This document shows positions 56,248 to 62,919 of a DNA stretch of 64,000 nucleotides, one piece after another. A program made the position numbers and the translations under genes. The notes beneath the pieces were generated by a model, which was given only the letters and a program-made list of their open reading frames with translations, did no database searches and was not told the DNA's origin. The stretch's first letter is position 1. Each line of letters opens with the position of its first letter. Origin of the DNA: Acidobacteria bacterium UBA2990 (lineage in GTDB: Bacteria; Acidobacteriota; Vicinamibacteria; Vicinamibacterales; UBA8438); NCBI GenBank assembly GCA_002347025.1, contig DEAE01000030.1, positions 41,223 through 105,222 on the forward strand, given 5' to 3'.

Positions 56248-56961
56248 TTAGCTATCAGTTGGCCGCACTAACGGTGGGCTGACTGTCTTTGCGGGACCTG
56301 CTTTCCACAGAGCGGGTGGTCGGCCGCTCGTGCTTGGGTCGCGACGCTTCTCCAGTGGTATCAGGAAACCCTCACTCTGCTTGATCTTGCGTTGGAAGTT
56401 TCCTTCGTCAAGCTCGGTATTCCAAACAACGTTGTAAACACCTCTAAGGTCGCTGATTGTGAATGTCGGTGGACAGAATCGAGTTGCGACTGTGGTGTGC
56501 TCTAGTCCATCTCTGAGCTGGTTGACGCCGTCTCGGATGATCTGTTTGTGGTCGAATGCAAGCTTTGTGCGACCCCCTTCCACTTCTCTGACAGGCATGG
56601 GTTTGACTTTTTTTGCGCTGCCGCCTCCCTTTGTTTCTGGGAGTTTGTTAATGATTGTCCAGTAGACAGTTGTTGCAGTATTTACTCTTGGGTCACGGCC
56701 TGGCTCGTAGTAGCTTCGGAATTGCTTAAGGCGTTCTCGGCCACTTACGACAATATTGGTCTCTTCTTTCAGAGAACGCTTCGCTGCCTCAATCAGCTTT
56801 TCCTCGGGATTGACGGCGCCACCAGGCAGTGCCCATTGGCCACGGAAGGGGTCTTCGGCTCGTTCGATCAGGACGACGCGCAGTTTTCCATCCAAGATAG
56901 TGAGCACGACGATGTCAACGGTCAAAGCGAATGGTGGAAAATCCTTACGTTGGTAGTTCAT
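56248..56961 (-). CDS. NrtR-type Nudix-related transcriptional regulator (copy 1)
   Basis: 237 residues. The N-terminal Nudix domain (about 12-140) reads ALTVDIVVLTILDGKLRVVL and WALPGGAVNPEEKLIEAAKR; the catalytic REUxEE has become RSLKEE, so hydrolysis is unlikely. The C-terminal winged helix (about 165-215) matches NrtR: HTTVATRFCPPTFTISDLRG and GNFQRKIKQSEGF. NrtR repressors sense ADP-ribose and control NAD genes. The paralogue is at 61884-62609. The AT-rich stretch upstream carries two pairs of TGTC-N5-GACA-type palindromes. Confidence 0.9.
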   Translation of the reverse strand: MNYQRKDFPPFALTVDIVVLTILDGKLRVVLIERAEDPFRGQWALPGGAVNPEEKLIEAAKRSLKEETNIVVSGRERLKQFRSYYEPGRDPRVNTATTVYWTIINKLPETKGGGSAKKVKPMPVREVEGGRTKLAFDHKQIIRDGVNQLRDGLEHTTVATRFCPPTFTISDLRGVYNVVWNTELDEGNFQRKIKQSEGFLIPLEKRRDPSTSGRPPALWKAGPAKTVSPPLVRPTDS

Positions 56962-57075
56962 TCCAAGTCGACCTTATTTCCAGGGCAAAGCCTTTTTCCA
57001 AAAACATGCAGTGGCCCTGCGGAAGATTCAGGAAATTCAATTTTTTAACCAAGTCGTCTTTAATCAGGTAAATAT

Positions 57076-57115
57076 TATCATTTTAACAATAATTTAACTT
57101 AATGTCGATATGACA
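57076..57115. promoter_or_regulatory. Palindromic operator pair upstream of nrtR copy 1
   Basis: Two 13-bp sites with centres 27 bp apart: TATC-ATTTT-AACA (57076-57088, degenerate) and TGTC-GATAT-GACA (57103-57115, perfect arms). They share the 4-5-4 layout of the sites at 57191-57229. They lie 115-155 bp upstream of the nrtR copy 1 ATG, a place for autoregulation. Regulation is inferred. Confidence 0.55.
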
Positions 57116-57190
57116 AAAATGTGACAAAATTATATAAGCCTATTGTATAGAGCAGTTTACAGAATATATAGTCGCCTCGTGTTTGTTTAT

Positions 57191-57229
57191 TGGCATATTG
57201 ACAATAAATAATTTGTTGTCATAATGACA
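57191..57229. promoter_or_regulatory. Palindromic operator pair overlapping a leaderless promoter
   Basis: TGGC-ATATT-GACA (57191-57203) and TGTC-ATAAT-GACA (57217-57229; the full palindrome TTGTCATAATGACAA is 57216-57230). Centres are 26 bp apart. The first covers the -35 box, the second the -10 box of the promoter at 57198-57225, so a bound protein would block RNA polymerase. Confidence 0.6.
57198..57225 (+). promoter_or_regulatory. Sigma-70 promoter for a leaderless small-ORF transcript
   Basis: TTGACA (57198-57203), 16-base spacer, CATAAT (57220-57225). The ATG at 57232 lies six bases after the -10 box, that is, at the expected +1, so the mRNA is predicted to be leaderless. The same geometry occurs at 62885-62922. 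Confidence 0.65.
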
Positions 57230-57231
57230 AT

Positions 57232-57462
57232 ATGTGCTTCTGGTCGATTCTGGTGAATGAGTACTGGCTTCGGTGGCAGTGGGTTTATAGGGCGATAGCC
57301 TTTCGATGGAGCCGGCTTCTTGGACATGGGACTGAGGTTGGCCACACGGCGCTGTTGGTTTGCTTAACGGTGCTGCTGGGGTCCACGGTGAATTTATTAG
57401 TGCGGTTGACGCCGTGGCTGGTGCGGTTTGGGTTAGCCATAGACCGGGCTAGGGCTATGTGA
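57232..57462 (+). CDS. Small membrane protein, unknown; predicted leaderless
   Basis: 76 residues; aromatic and basic N-terminus (MCFWSILVNEYWLRWQWVYR), then one hydrophobic helix at about 39-58 (HTALLVCLTVLLGSTVNLLV) and a basic end. No family recognised. Its ATG coincides with the predicted transcription start of a strong promoter covered by NrtR-type palindromes, which is the main reason to believe it. A second small ORF (57535) follows on the same strand. Confidence 0.5.
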   Translation: MCFWSILVNEYWLRWQWVYRAIAFRWSRLLGHGTEVGHTALLVCLTVLLGSTVNLLVRLTPWLVRFGLAIDRARAM

Positions 57463-57534
57463 TCGAGAGTTGAGAAGAGATTCGAAGGACTAGGTAATTG
57501 GGCGTATGGATTCGAGTCAAGAAAGGAATGTGAC

Positions 57535-57666
57535 ATGTTGGAATTAGAGTGGGGACAGCTGGTGATTTTTGTGATGGGAGGGGGCTTCGCGATTGTTTGT
57601 GGTGTAGTCAGAGCGGGTTTAAACAAAACTGACGGTCGACAGCAACTTTTTGCAGGTCGAGAATAA
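57535..57666 (+). CDS. Small single-helix membrane protein, unknown
   Basis: 43 residues with AAGGA seven bases before the ATG. Sequence features: short acidic start (MLELEWGQ), one helix at about 8-27 (LVIFVMGGGFAIVCGVVRAG), and a charged tail. No family recognised. It would be the second gene of the transcript starting at about 57232. A similar small helix protein begins at 63789. Confidence 0.5.
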   Translation: MLELEWGQLVIFVMGGGFAIVCGVVRAGLNKTDGRQQLFAGRE

Positions 57667-57981
57667 CCGTTATTGATCATAGGTCATACAACACCTTGTC
57701 GACGCTCTTTGAAGGAGCGAGGCTTTGAGGTCTGCCGACGGGGCAATGTGACTGTCGTCAGACCTCATACAACTCGGACTGTGGTCGTTCAGGAGAGCCT
57801 CTATGGGATGGGATTGGTGCTTTCGTGACCGCCAGGTGTTTAGATCAGGTGCCGGCGGAAATTGCTACCTCTTTCAAATAGGGCTTCAGGTTGTTGGCAT
57901 CGATTTGTCAGAATGACGGTGTGCGAGAGAGCTCCCTGTGCTCTGGACCTGCAGGCAAAGTTGAGGAAGGGGGACTGGCCG
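57667..57981. other. Intergenic region with a long inverted repeat
   Basis: 315 bp before the M20 peptidase. TGAGGTCTG (57726-57734) pairs perfectly with CAGACCTCA (57759-57767); inside, CGAC (57736-57739) pairs with GTCG (57754-57757), leaving a 14-base loop. There is no T-run, so it is not a standard terminator. The GGTCTG/CAGACC core recurs at 63752-63768. An operator or RNA structure is possible. Confidence 0.4.
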
Positions 57982-59343
57982 ATGCTGAAAGGAAACTACG
58001 TGTCTTGCCACCAACGGTGTAACTTCGGAGTCTGGGTGAGGTTAGAGGCCATATTGGTTGTGGCGATATTGGCTTCGATAAGCCTAGGGGCGCTTGCTCA
58101 GGAGCCCACGGCCTATTCTTTGCGTGCAGAGGTCGATCAGCGAGCAGGCGAGATTGAAAGGCAGGTTGTGGCTTGGCGCAGGGATATCCACGAGCATCCT
58201 GAGTTAGGGAACAGGGAATTCCGTACTGCTTCGCTGGTCGCGGATCACCTGGTGCAGTTGGGGATGGACGTCAGAACCGAGGTGGCACACACCGGCGTGG
58301 TGGCTACTTTACGCGGTGGCCACCCTGGACCTGTGGTGGCTCTTCGGGCAGATATGGATGCGCTGCCGGTGGTTGAGCAAGTCGATGTCCCTTTCGCGTC
58401 GAAGGAACGAACTATCTACAACGGACGAGACGTTGGGGTTATGCATGCGTGTGGCCACGATAATCATGTGGCGATTCTGATGGGCGTGGCTGATGTGCTC
58501 GCCTCTGTCAGGGAGGAATTGCCGGGTTCGGTCAAATTCATCTTTCAACCTGCGGAGGAAGGTGCGCCAGAGGGAGAGCGAGGTGGGGCTGAACTCATGC
58601 TTGAGGAGGGAGCGTTTGAGAATCCGACTCCAGAGGCAGTATTTGGCCTTCACGTTGGCCCAGGCACAGTCGGGCATATGTCGTACCGGTCAGGCAGTAC
58701 TATGGCCAGTTCAGATGGACTGAGGATCACTGTACGAGGACGACAGACGCATGGGGCTGTGCCTTGGGGAGGGGTTGACCCGATTGTGGTGTCGGCGCAA
58801 ATTGTCTTAGGTTTACAAACTGTGGCCAGTCGCCAACTCCCGGTCACCCGCACACCGTCCATCATTACTATCGGAAGTATCCACGGTGGAGTGCGTGGCA
58901 ATATCATTCCGGATGAGGTGGAACTGGTTGGTACGATTCGAACGTTCGACTCAGATGTGCGGACGGAGATTCACCAGCGAGTCCGCCAGACAGCCGAGCA
59001 AATCGCGGCTAGTGCTGGCGCCGCAGCTGAGGTGTTCATTTCGAATGGCTATCCGGTCACGGTCAATGACCCAACGTTGACGGCTCAGATGCTGCCGACC
59101 TTGCAGCGTGTAGCTGGAGATACTCCGGTCATGATCCAGCCACAGATGACTGTGGCTGAAGATTTCTCGTACTTTCAGCAGCAGGTGCCTGGTCTGTTTT
59201 TCTTTCTCGGTGTGACACCAAATGGCCTAGATCCAGATAGGGTTCCGGGTAACCACTCGCCGCTTTTCTTCGCGGATGAAGGTGCCCTCGTCGTGGGGGT
59301 TCGGGCCTTGGCTAATCTGGCCGTGGACTACATGACACGGTGA
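57982..59343 (+). CDS. M20-family amidohydrolase, exported
   Basis: 453 residues from ATG 57982, chosen for the signal peptide (VRLEAILVVAILASISLGAL, then AQEP at about 38-41); the frame is open to 57862. Peptidase M20/M40 amidohydrolase of the HipO/IAA-hydrolase type: RRDIHEHPELGNREFRTASL, VALRADMDALPV, the metal motif MHACGHDNHVAILMG, FIFQPAEEGAPEGERGGAEL and PQMTVAEDFSYF. Such enzymes hydrolyse N-acyl amino acids. Periplasmic by prediction; the substrate is unknown. Confidence 0.9.
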   Translation: MLKGNYVSCHQRCNFGVWVRLEAILVVAILASISLGALAQEPTAYSLRAEVDQRAGEIERQVVAWRRDIHEHPELGNREFRTASLVADHLVQLGMDVRTEVAHTGVVATLRGGHPGPVVALRADMDALPVVEQVDVPFASKERTIYNGRDVGVMHACGHDNHVAILMGVADVLASVREELPGSVKFIFQPAEEGAPEGERGGAELMLEEGAFENPTPEAVFGLHVGPGTVGHMSYRSGSTMASSDGLRITVRGRQTHGAVPWGGVDPIVVSAQIVLGLQTVASRQLPVTRTPSIITIGSIHGGVRGNIIPDEVELVGTIRTFDSDVRTEIHQRVRQTAEQIAASAGAAAEVFISNGYPVTVNDPTLTAQMLPTLQRVAGDTPVMIQPQMTVAEDFSYFQQQVPGLFFFLGVTPNGLDPDRVPGNHSPLFFADEGALVVGVRALANLAVDYMTR

Positions 59344-59493
59344 TGGGTGTGCGTGTCTTGGCCCGCCTAAGACTTTTGTCTGGTTGGCAAGATGTGTGAG
59401 TGGCTGTAGCAGGCACAGCTTGTCATCGTTTGATGGGAGACGCGAATGCGGTGGCCAGGTTCGTGGGAATTTACCGCCTTTCAAGCAGCCGGA

Positions 59494-59709
59494 CTAGGCT
59501 GTGCGGCAGCAGGCCATTAGGGCATAGCGGTCGCGACCGCACTTTAGTTTGTCTAGAGCATGCTCTTGAATCAGTCGAACCCCTTCTCGCGCAAGCGACA
59601 GGTGTTGGCTCACTTTAGTCAGAGTCTGTGCTCCTTGGCCATGTAACCCGTAAAGGCCGAAGAGTAATTGAGCCTCGCGTGGAGTCAAGCTTGCTAGGGC
59701 TTTTTGCAT
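59494..59709 (-). CDS. Orphan sigma-70 region 4 protein (downstream half of a split mini-sigma)
   Basis: 71 residues. LASLTPREAQLLFGLYGLHG, QGAQTLTKVSQHLSLAREGV, then RLIQEHALDKLK matches sigma-70 region 4 (-35 recognition) with the LTPRE start, the T-L-x-x-V-x turn and the RxRxRQIExxALxKLR-type recognition helix. It starts with ATG 59709 inside the end of the region-1.2 ORF (59694-59816), in the -1 frame. Either the two are coupled, joined by -1 frameshifting at C-AAA-AAG, or remains of a broken sigma gene. Regions 2 and 3 are absent. Confidence 0.65.
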   Translation of the reverse strand: MQKALASLTPREAQLLFGLYGLHGQGAQTLTKVSQHLSLAREGVRLIQEHALDKLKCGRDRYALMACCRTA

Positions 59710-59816
59710 GGCCTGCTGTCCACCTCATCAAGGCCAGCCAGTAATTTCGGTTCATGTTCTCTGGTTCGTATCGGATGCTGGGCCACATCCTGAAAGTAGA
59801 GGCCAACTAGGTCCAA
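59694..59816 (-). CDS. Sigma-70 region 1.2-like short ORF (upstream half of a split mini-sigma)
   Basis: 40 residues from a TTG at 59816: MDLVGLYFQDVAQHPIRTRE, then HEPKLLAGLDEVD. This fits region 1.2 of primary sigma factors (DxVxxYLxEIGxxPLLTxEEE). The frame stays open upstream to a TGA but holds no ATG or GTG. It ends in TAG 12 bases past the ATG of the region-4 ORF. Just before the stop lies TGC-AAA-AAG-CCC-TAG; a -1 slip on C-AAA-AAG would fuse both ORFs into one protein of about 105 residues. The start codon is uncertain. Confidence 0.5.
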   Translation of the reverse strand: MDLVGLYFQDVAQHPIRTREHEPKLLAGLDEVDSRPCKKP

Positions 59817-59935
59817 GTTATCTTCGCGCTGTGATGTAGTAGTTCGATCTGAACAGTCGATAGCTACCAGTGGCCTCCATGTTAAAGGCGCTGCTGTTAG
59901 CGCTAATCATTGCCTGCCACGGTAGGTTCCAGTCT

Positions 59936-60343
59936 TTAGGCCGCATCGTCGAATCTTCGTTCGAAACCATCTCGGATCGATGCGAGACCTGTGGCAGCGG
60001 TAGGTGTCTTTGAGGACTCTTGCTGCCTCTGGCAGTCAACGCAGAGGGTCGCCCAAGGAACTGCCTTGAGTCTGGCCTTAGCAATTGGGTCGTCGCAATT
60101 TTCGCAGACCCCATAGCGACCATTGACTATTTGATTCCGAGCCCGTTCAACCTGCTGGCCTTGTGCCCAGGTAGCCTCGATGGCCTGTAAGACAACCGCC
60201 AGGTTCTCACTTCTCGCAGCATCATCTATGGTGTCGCTACACGGCCCGGTTTGAATCGCCTCCAAGTGTGATCTAAGGCCGCGGGTCGATGGGGTGGTGG
60301 TGGCCAGTCGGGTGATGTCGTACCGTGTCATTTTTGTAGTCAT
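59936..60343 (-). CDS. DksA/TraR-type C4 zinc-finger protein
   Basis: 135 residues from ATG 60343 (AAGGA about nine bases upstream); an ATG at 60367 is also possible. The zinc finger is VCENCDDPIAKARLKAVPWA, then TLCVDCQRQ with CxxC pairs, as in DksA/TraR. Before it, SDTIDDAARSENLAVV and a long helix recall the coiled coil with an acidic tip that enters the RNA polymerase secondary channel. The mini-sigma ORFs follow on the same strand 119 bp downstream. Confidence 0.85.
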   Translation of the reverse strand: MTTKMTRYDITRLATTTPSTRGLRSHLEAIQTGPCSDTIDDAARSENLAVVLQAIEATWAQGQQVERARNQIVNGRYGVCENCDDPIAKARLKAVPWATLCVDCQRQQESSKTPTAATGLASIRDGFERRFDDAA

Positions 60344-60848
60344 GTTTGTGTTGTCCTTGCGATTCATGGCTGTCAAGTTTAATTGAAAAGATAAAACTTT
60401 TGCGTGATATTTAATACTGGGCGAGGTGGGTTTTTCCTGATATTCATAATAATCAAATAATTTTTCTTACTATGACGTTTTTGGCTGGATATCAGCCGTG
60501 TCTGCCAAACCATACAACCCAGATGTGTCTTTTGAATGAAGAACCGTCTTGAAACGAGTCAGGCGGAATTTAGTGCCTGCAAGGTTGTGTTCACTCTTGT
60601 GAACACAACGGACTCATCTGTAGAAATCCGTTTGCGATCGCCGGTCGCCTAAAGAGGTGAATGGGCGTCAACTCGCCCGTCCTTTCAATACAGCAGCCCC
60701 ACTAGAGATCGGTTTTGGCTTTTGTTTGGCCAGGCAATCTCTTCCAACCAGCTGACGGCTGACTTGTCCGGGAGCGGGGGACTAAACGCCCTGTTCCCGT
60801 GACTGGTGACGGTGGGAGTGGCGAGCATGCAGAACAGAGGAGGTTGTT
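60344..60848. other. Control region between dksA-like and ARPP-1 genes, with strong secondary structure
   Basis: 505 bp without a gene, AT-rich near the dksA-like start. Structures: palindrome GGCTG-GATAT-CAGCC (60483-60497); the 11-bp inverted repeat at 60584-60609; GGGCG-TCAACT-CGCCC (60663-60678). The ARPP-1 ribosome site AGAGGAGGT is at 60836-60844. No clear -35/-10 pair was fixed. Confidence 0.4.
60556..60615 (+). ncRNA. Candidate structured leader (three-way junction)
   Basis: Closing stem GAGTC (60556-60560)/GACTC (60611-60615); arm AGGC (60561-60564)/GCCT (60575-60578); and a perfect 11-bp arm GTTGTGTTCAC (60584-60594)/GTGAACACAAC (60599-60609) with loop TCTT. The order fits a three-way junction about 235 bases upstream of the ARPP-1 ATG. 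The long arm alone could instead be a protein operator. Speculative. Confidence 0.3.
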
Positions 60849-61790
60849 ATGCCAGTAGTGAATGGAGATGTCGGCGGGAAAGCGGAAGCAAGGCAGGCCA
60901 TCGACGCGGTCCTCCGGCAAGTGCAACGAGCTACGCCAGTGGTGGTGGGTGGTCTGACCATGACGCCGCTGCTCAATCCGTCGGCCAGAGTAGCTCCCTA
61001 TCTGACACTTGAGGAAGCGACGGCGCAGGGGAGCCTGACGGTGCAAGAGGTTTCTCAGGGAGGACATGTGCCAGAGCTCCTAGTGATCAACTCTGCATCG
61101 CAGCCCGTGTTCATCGTGGACGGTGAGCACTTACTCGGTGCGAAGCAGAACCGTGTGGTCAACTTGAGTGTCATGGTGCCACCGGACTCCAAGATGGTCA
61201 TCTCGGTTACCTGTGTGGAACAGGGTCGCTGGGCGCGTAGAACGGACCACTTTGAAACGAGTCCCAGCGTGCTGTTTAGCAGCGGGCGTGCCTCTAAAAT
61301 GTCCCAGGTGTCTTCCTCGATGAAGCAAGGACAGGACCCTCGTGCCGATCAGCACGCCGTGTGGCGGTCGGTCGACGGCCTGGCGAAGCGACGTCGGGTT
61401 CATTCCCAGACAGGCTCCATGGAAGATATCTTTCAGGAACATCGGGCATCGACTGACCGAGTAGTTGCGCAGTTTCCTCCAGTGCCGCACCAGGTTGGTG
61501 CGCTCCTCTCGGCCCAGGGACGCCTGTGTGGGATTGAACTCTTTGACGCTCCCTCGACCTGGACGAAACTGATGCCACGGGTGGTGCAGAGCTGGGCTAT
61601 CGAAGCATCGGACGGACCGCTAGAGAACAAGCCTGCAGTTGATCTCCTGGAGAAGCTGAACGGCGTTGTGTGGGACGTGTCGCCGAGCAGGGGACAGGGT
61701 TCGGATGCGCGGCTCGATGCTGGCCCAATGACGGCAGCGGGCCTTGTTGTCGACGGGGAGGTCGTGCACCTGGCAGGCTTTGAGAACTAG
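60849..61790 (+). CDS. ARPP-1 domain protein
   Basis: 313 residues, one soluble domain: TMTPLLNPSARVAPYLTLEE, GSLTVQEVSQGGHVPELLVI, then PVFIVDGEHLLGAKQNRVVN, typical of ARPP-1 (ADP-ribosylglycohydrolase and rhodanese-phosphatase associated protein domain), a family predicted by comparative genomics to act in ADP-ribose/NAD-related pathways; the biochemical role is not known. AGAGGAGGT precedes the ATG. Convergent with nrtR copy 2, whose family senses ADP-ribose. Codon use seems more GC-rich than in the rest of the window. Confidence 0.82.
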   Translation: MPVVNGDVGGKAEARQAIDAVLRQVQRATPVVVGGLTMTPLLNPSARVAPYLTLEEATAQGSLTVQEVSQGGHVPELLVINSASQPVFIVDGEHLLGAKQNRVVNLSVMVPPDSKMVISVTCVEQGRWARRTDHFETSPSVLFSSGRASKMSQVSSSMKQGQDPRADQHAVWRSVDGLAKRRRVHSQTGSMEDIFQEHRASTDRVVAQFPPVPHQVGALLSAQGRLCGIELFDAPSTWTKLMPRVVQSWAIEASDGPLENKPAVDLLEKLNGVVWDVSPSRGQGSDARLDAGPMTAAGLVVDGEVVHLAGFEN

Positions 61791-61883
61791 TGGAATTGGC
61801 TGAGGCCGGGACCGGTCTTTGTCGTAGGTGGCGAACGTGCCAAGCCTTTGTGAGGTGTTTTGACTGGTGCTGTGGACTGTTTG

Positions 61884-62609
61884 TTACAGCCAGCCCTGGT
61901 TCGGCATGACGATGGTGGATGTCAGAAATCTTGCCGGTCCAGCGGTATAGAGGGTTGCGGGGGGGCCGCTTGACAGGCTTGGGCGTTTGTCGGTCGTTGT
62001 CTTGAGAAAGTCCTGGCACTTCAACACTTTCCGCTGGAAATTACCTGGGTCGATGTCGGTGGTGTCCCACATGAGCTCGTAAACACGCCGTAGGTCGCTG
62101 ATCGTGAACCGCTTCGGCAGGAATCTGGTGGCTACCGTTGTTCCCTCAAGTCTCCGCCTCGTCCGTTTCAGGCCTTCGCGGATAATCCGTTTATGGTCGA
62201 AGGCGAGATCGATCCGCCCCCTGTCGATGGTCTTGTATGGCCAGGTGGCGGCTGTTTGTGGGCTGTCTACCAGGGCCTTGGCGAGTTCCGAATGGGTGAC
62301 GATAGCCCAGTAGACGATAGTCGTGACGTTGCGTCTCGGGTAGCGCTGGGGTTCATAGTAGCTTCGAAATTGACTCAACGGTTTTCCCCGGAGTGTTCCC
62401 GCGGTCGTGATGTTGGTCTGTTCGCGAAGGGTTCGTACTGCCGCCTCTGGCAGGGTTTCGTTAGACTGCACCCATCCACCAGGAAGAACCCAGCGGTCGC
62501 GGAACGGGGCTTTGTCGCGTTGTCTCAATAAAAGTTTGATTTTGTCATCTTGGATCGTGAATACCAGGATATTGACAGCGACGGCAAATGGGTGTGGTTG
62601 GTCATTCAT
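61884..62609 (-). CDS. NrtR-type Nudix-related transcriptional regulator (copy 2)
   Basis: 241 residues from ATG 62609; an in-frame extension to 62732 lacks conservation. Nudix domain: FAVAVNILVFTIQDDKIKLL, WVLPGGWVQSNETLPEAAVR, with the Nudix box changed to RTLREQ, so probably inactive. Winged helix: TTVATRFLPKRFTISDLRRV and GNFQRKVLKCQDF. It shares long identical motifs with copy 1 (FRSYYEP, FDHKxIIRxG, TTVATRF, FTISDLR). Divergent from the ECF sigma gene, with palindromes in between. Confidence 0.9.
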   Translation of the reverse strand: MNDQPHPFAVAVNILVFTIQDDKIKLLLRQRDKAPFRDRWVLPGGWVQSNETLPEAAVRTLREQTNITTAGTLRGKPLSQFRSYYEPQRYPRRNVTTIVYWAIVTHSELAKALVDSPQTAATWPYKTIDRGRIDLAFDHKRIIREGLKRTRRRLEGTTVATRFLPKRFTISDLRRVYELMWDTTDIDPGNFQRKVLKCQDFLKTTTDKRPSLSSGPPATLYTAGPARFLTSTIVMPNQGWL

Positions 62610-62851
62610 GGCGAGACACGGTTCAGAGTGTTGCTGTCTGAGTCGAGTATTGCAAGGGGTTGAGAGGTGCCGATGGATGAGGCCGCCTGGGATCGTCGCC
62701 GCCAAATCGGCACCACCTAATGGTATCACCAAGATGCCTTGCCTGACGTGGTAGCGAGGTCTTGCCCGTCGTAAAAGGGTGGACGGTGCTGTGCTCGTGG
62801 CGAATAAGTGATGTGCCGAGTGGTATGGATGCGACCTTGCTTATGAAGAAC

Positions 62852-62894
62852 ATTGTTATTTAACAATATTATAGTTATTGTCAATTGACAATAA
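62852..62894. promoter_or_regulatory. Palindromic operator pair upstream of the ECF sigma gene
   Basis: ATTGTTA-TT-TAACAAT (62852-62867, perfect) and TTATTGTCAATTGACAATAA (62875-62894, perfect 20-bp palindrome). Centres are 25 bp apart, close to the 26-27 bp of the two pairs near nrtR copy 1. The second carries the -35 box of the sigma promoter. Their TGTC/GACA core (with N4) is shared with the copy 1 sites. Confidence 0.65.
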
Positions 62895-62913
62895 TAGAGA
62901 GGTTTGCGATAAT
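62885..62913 (+). promoter_or_regulatory. Sigma-70 promoter of the ECF sigma gene, predicted leaderless
   Basis: TTGACA (62885-62890), 17-base spacer, GATAAT (62908-62913). The ATG at 62920 follows six bases after the -10 box and so should be +1. The -35 box is the right arm of a 20-bp palindrome. Confidence 0.7.
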
Positions 62914-62919
62914 AGCGAC

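Larger units (their letters stand above)
62610..62919. other. Divergent region between nrtR copy 2 and the ECF sigma gene
   Basis: 310 bp. The right end, from about 62850, is AT-rich and holds the palindromes and promoter listed separately. The rest (62610-62850) is GC-richer and shows no further signal; open frames there on both strands look fortuitous. Confidence 0.4.

Noticed and set aside
59615..59806. 63-codon minus-strand frame overlapping the mini-sigma
   Set aside because: It is a third frame over the same bases with no domain features. The two sigma-like frames explain the sequence better.
59818..60123. 101-codon minus-strand frame under the dksA-like gene
   Set aside because: Mostly antisense-frame overlap with the DksA-like protein; composition is atypical and it has no motif.
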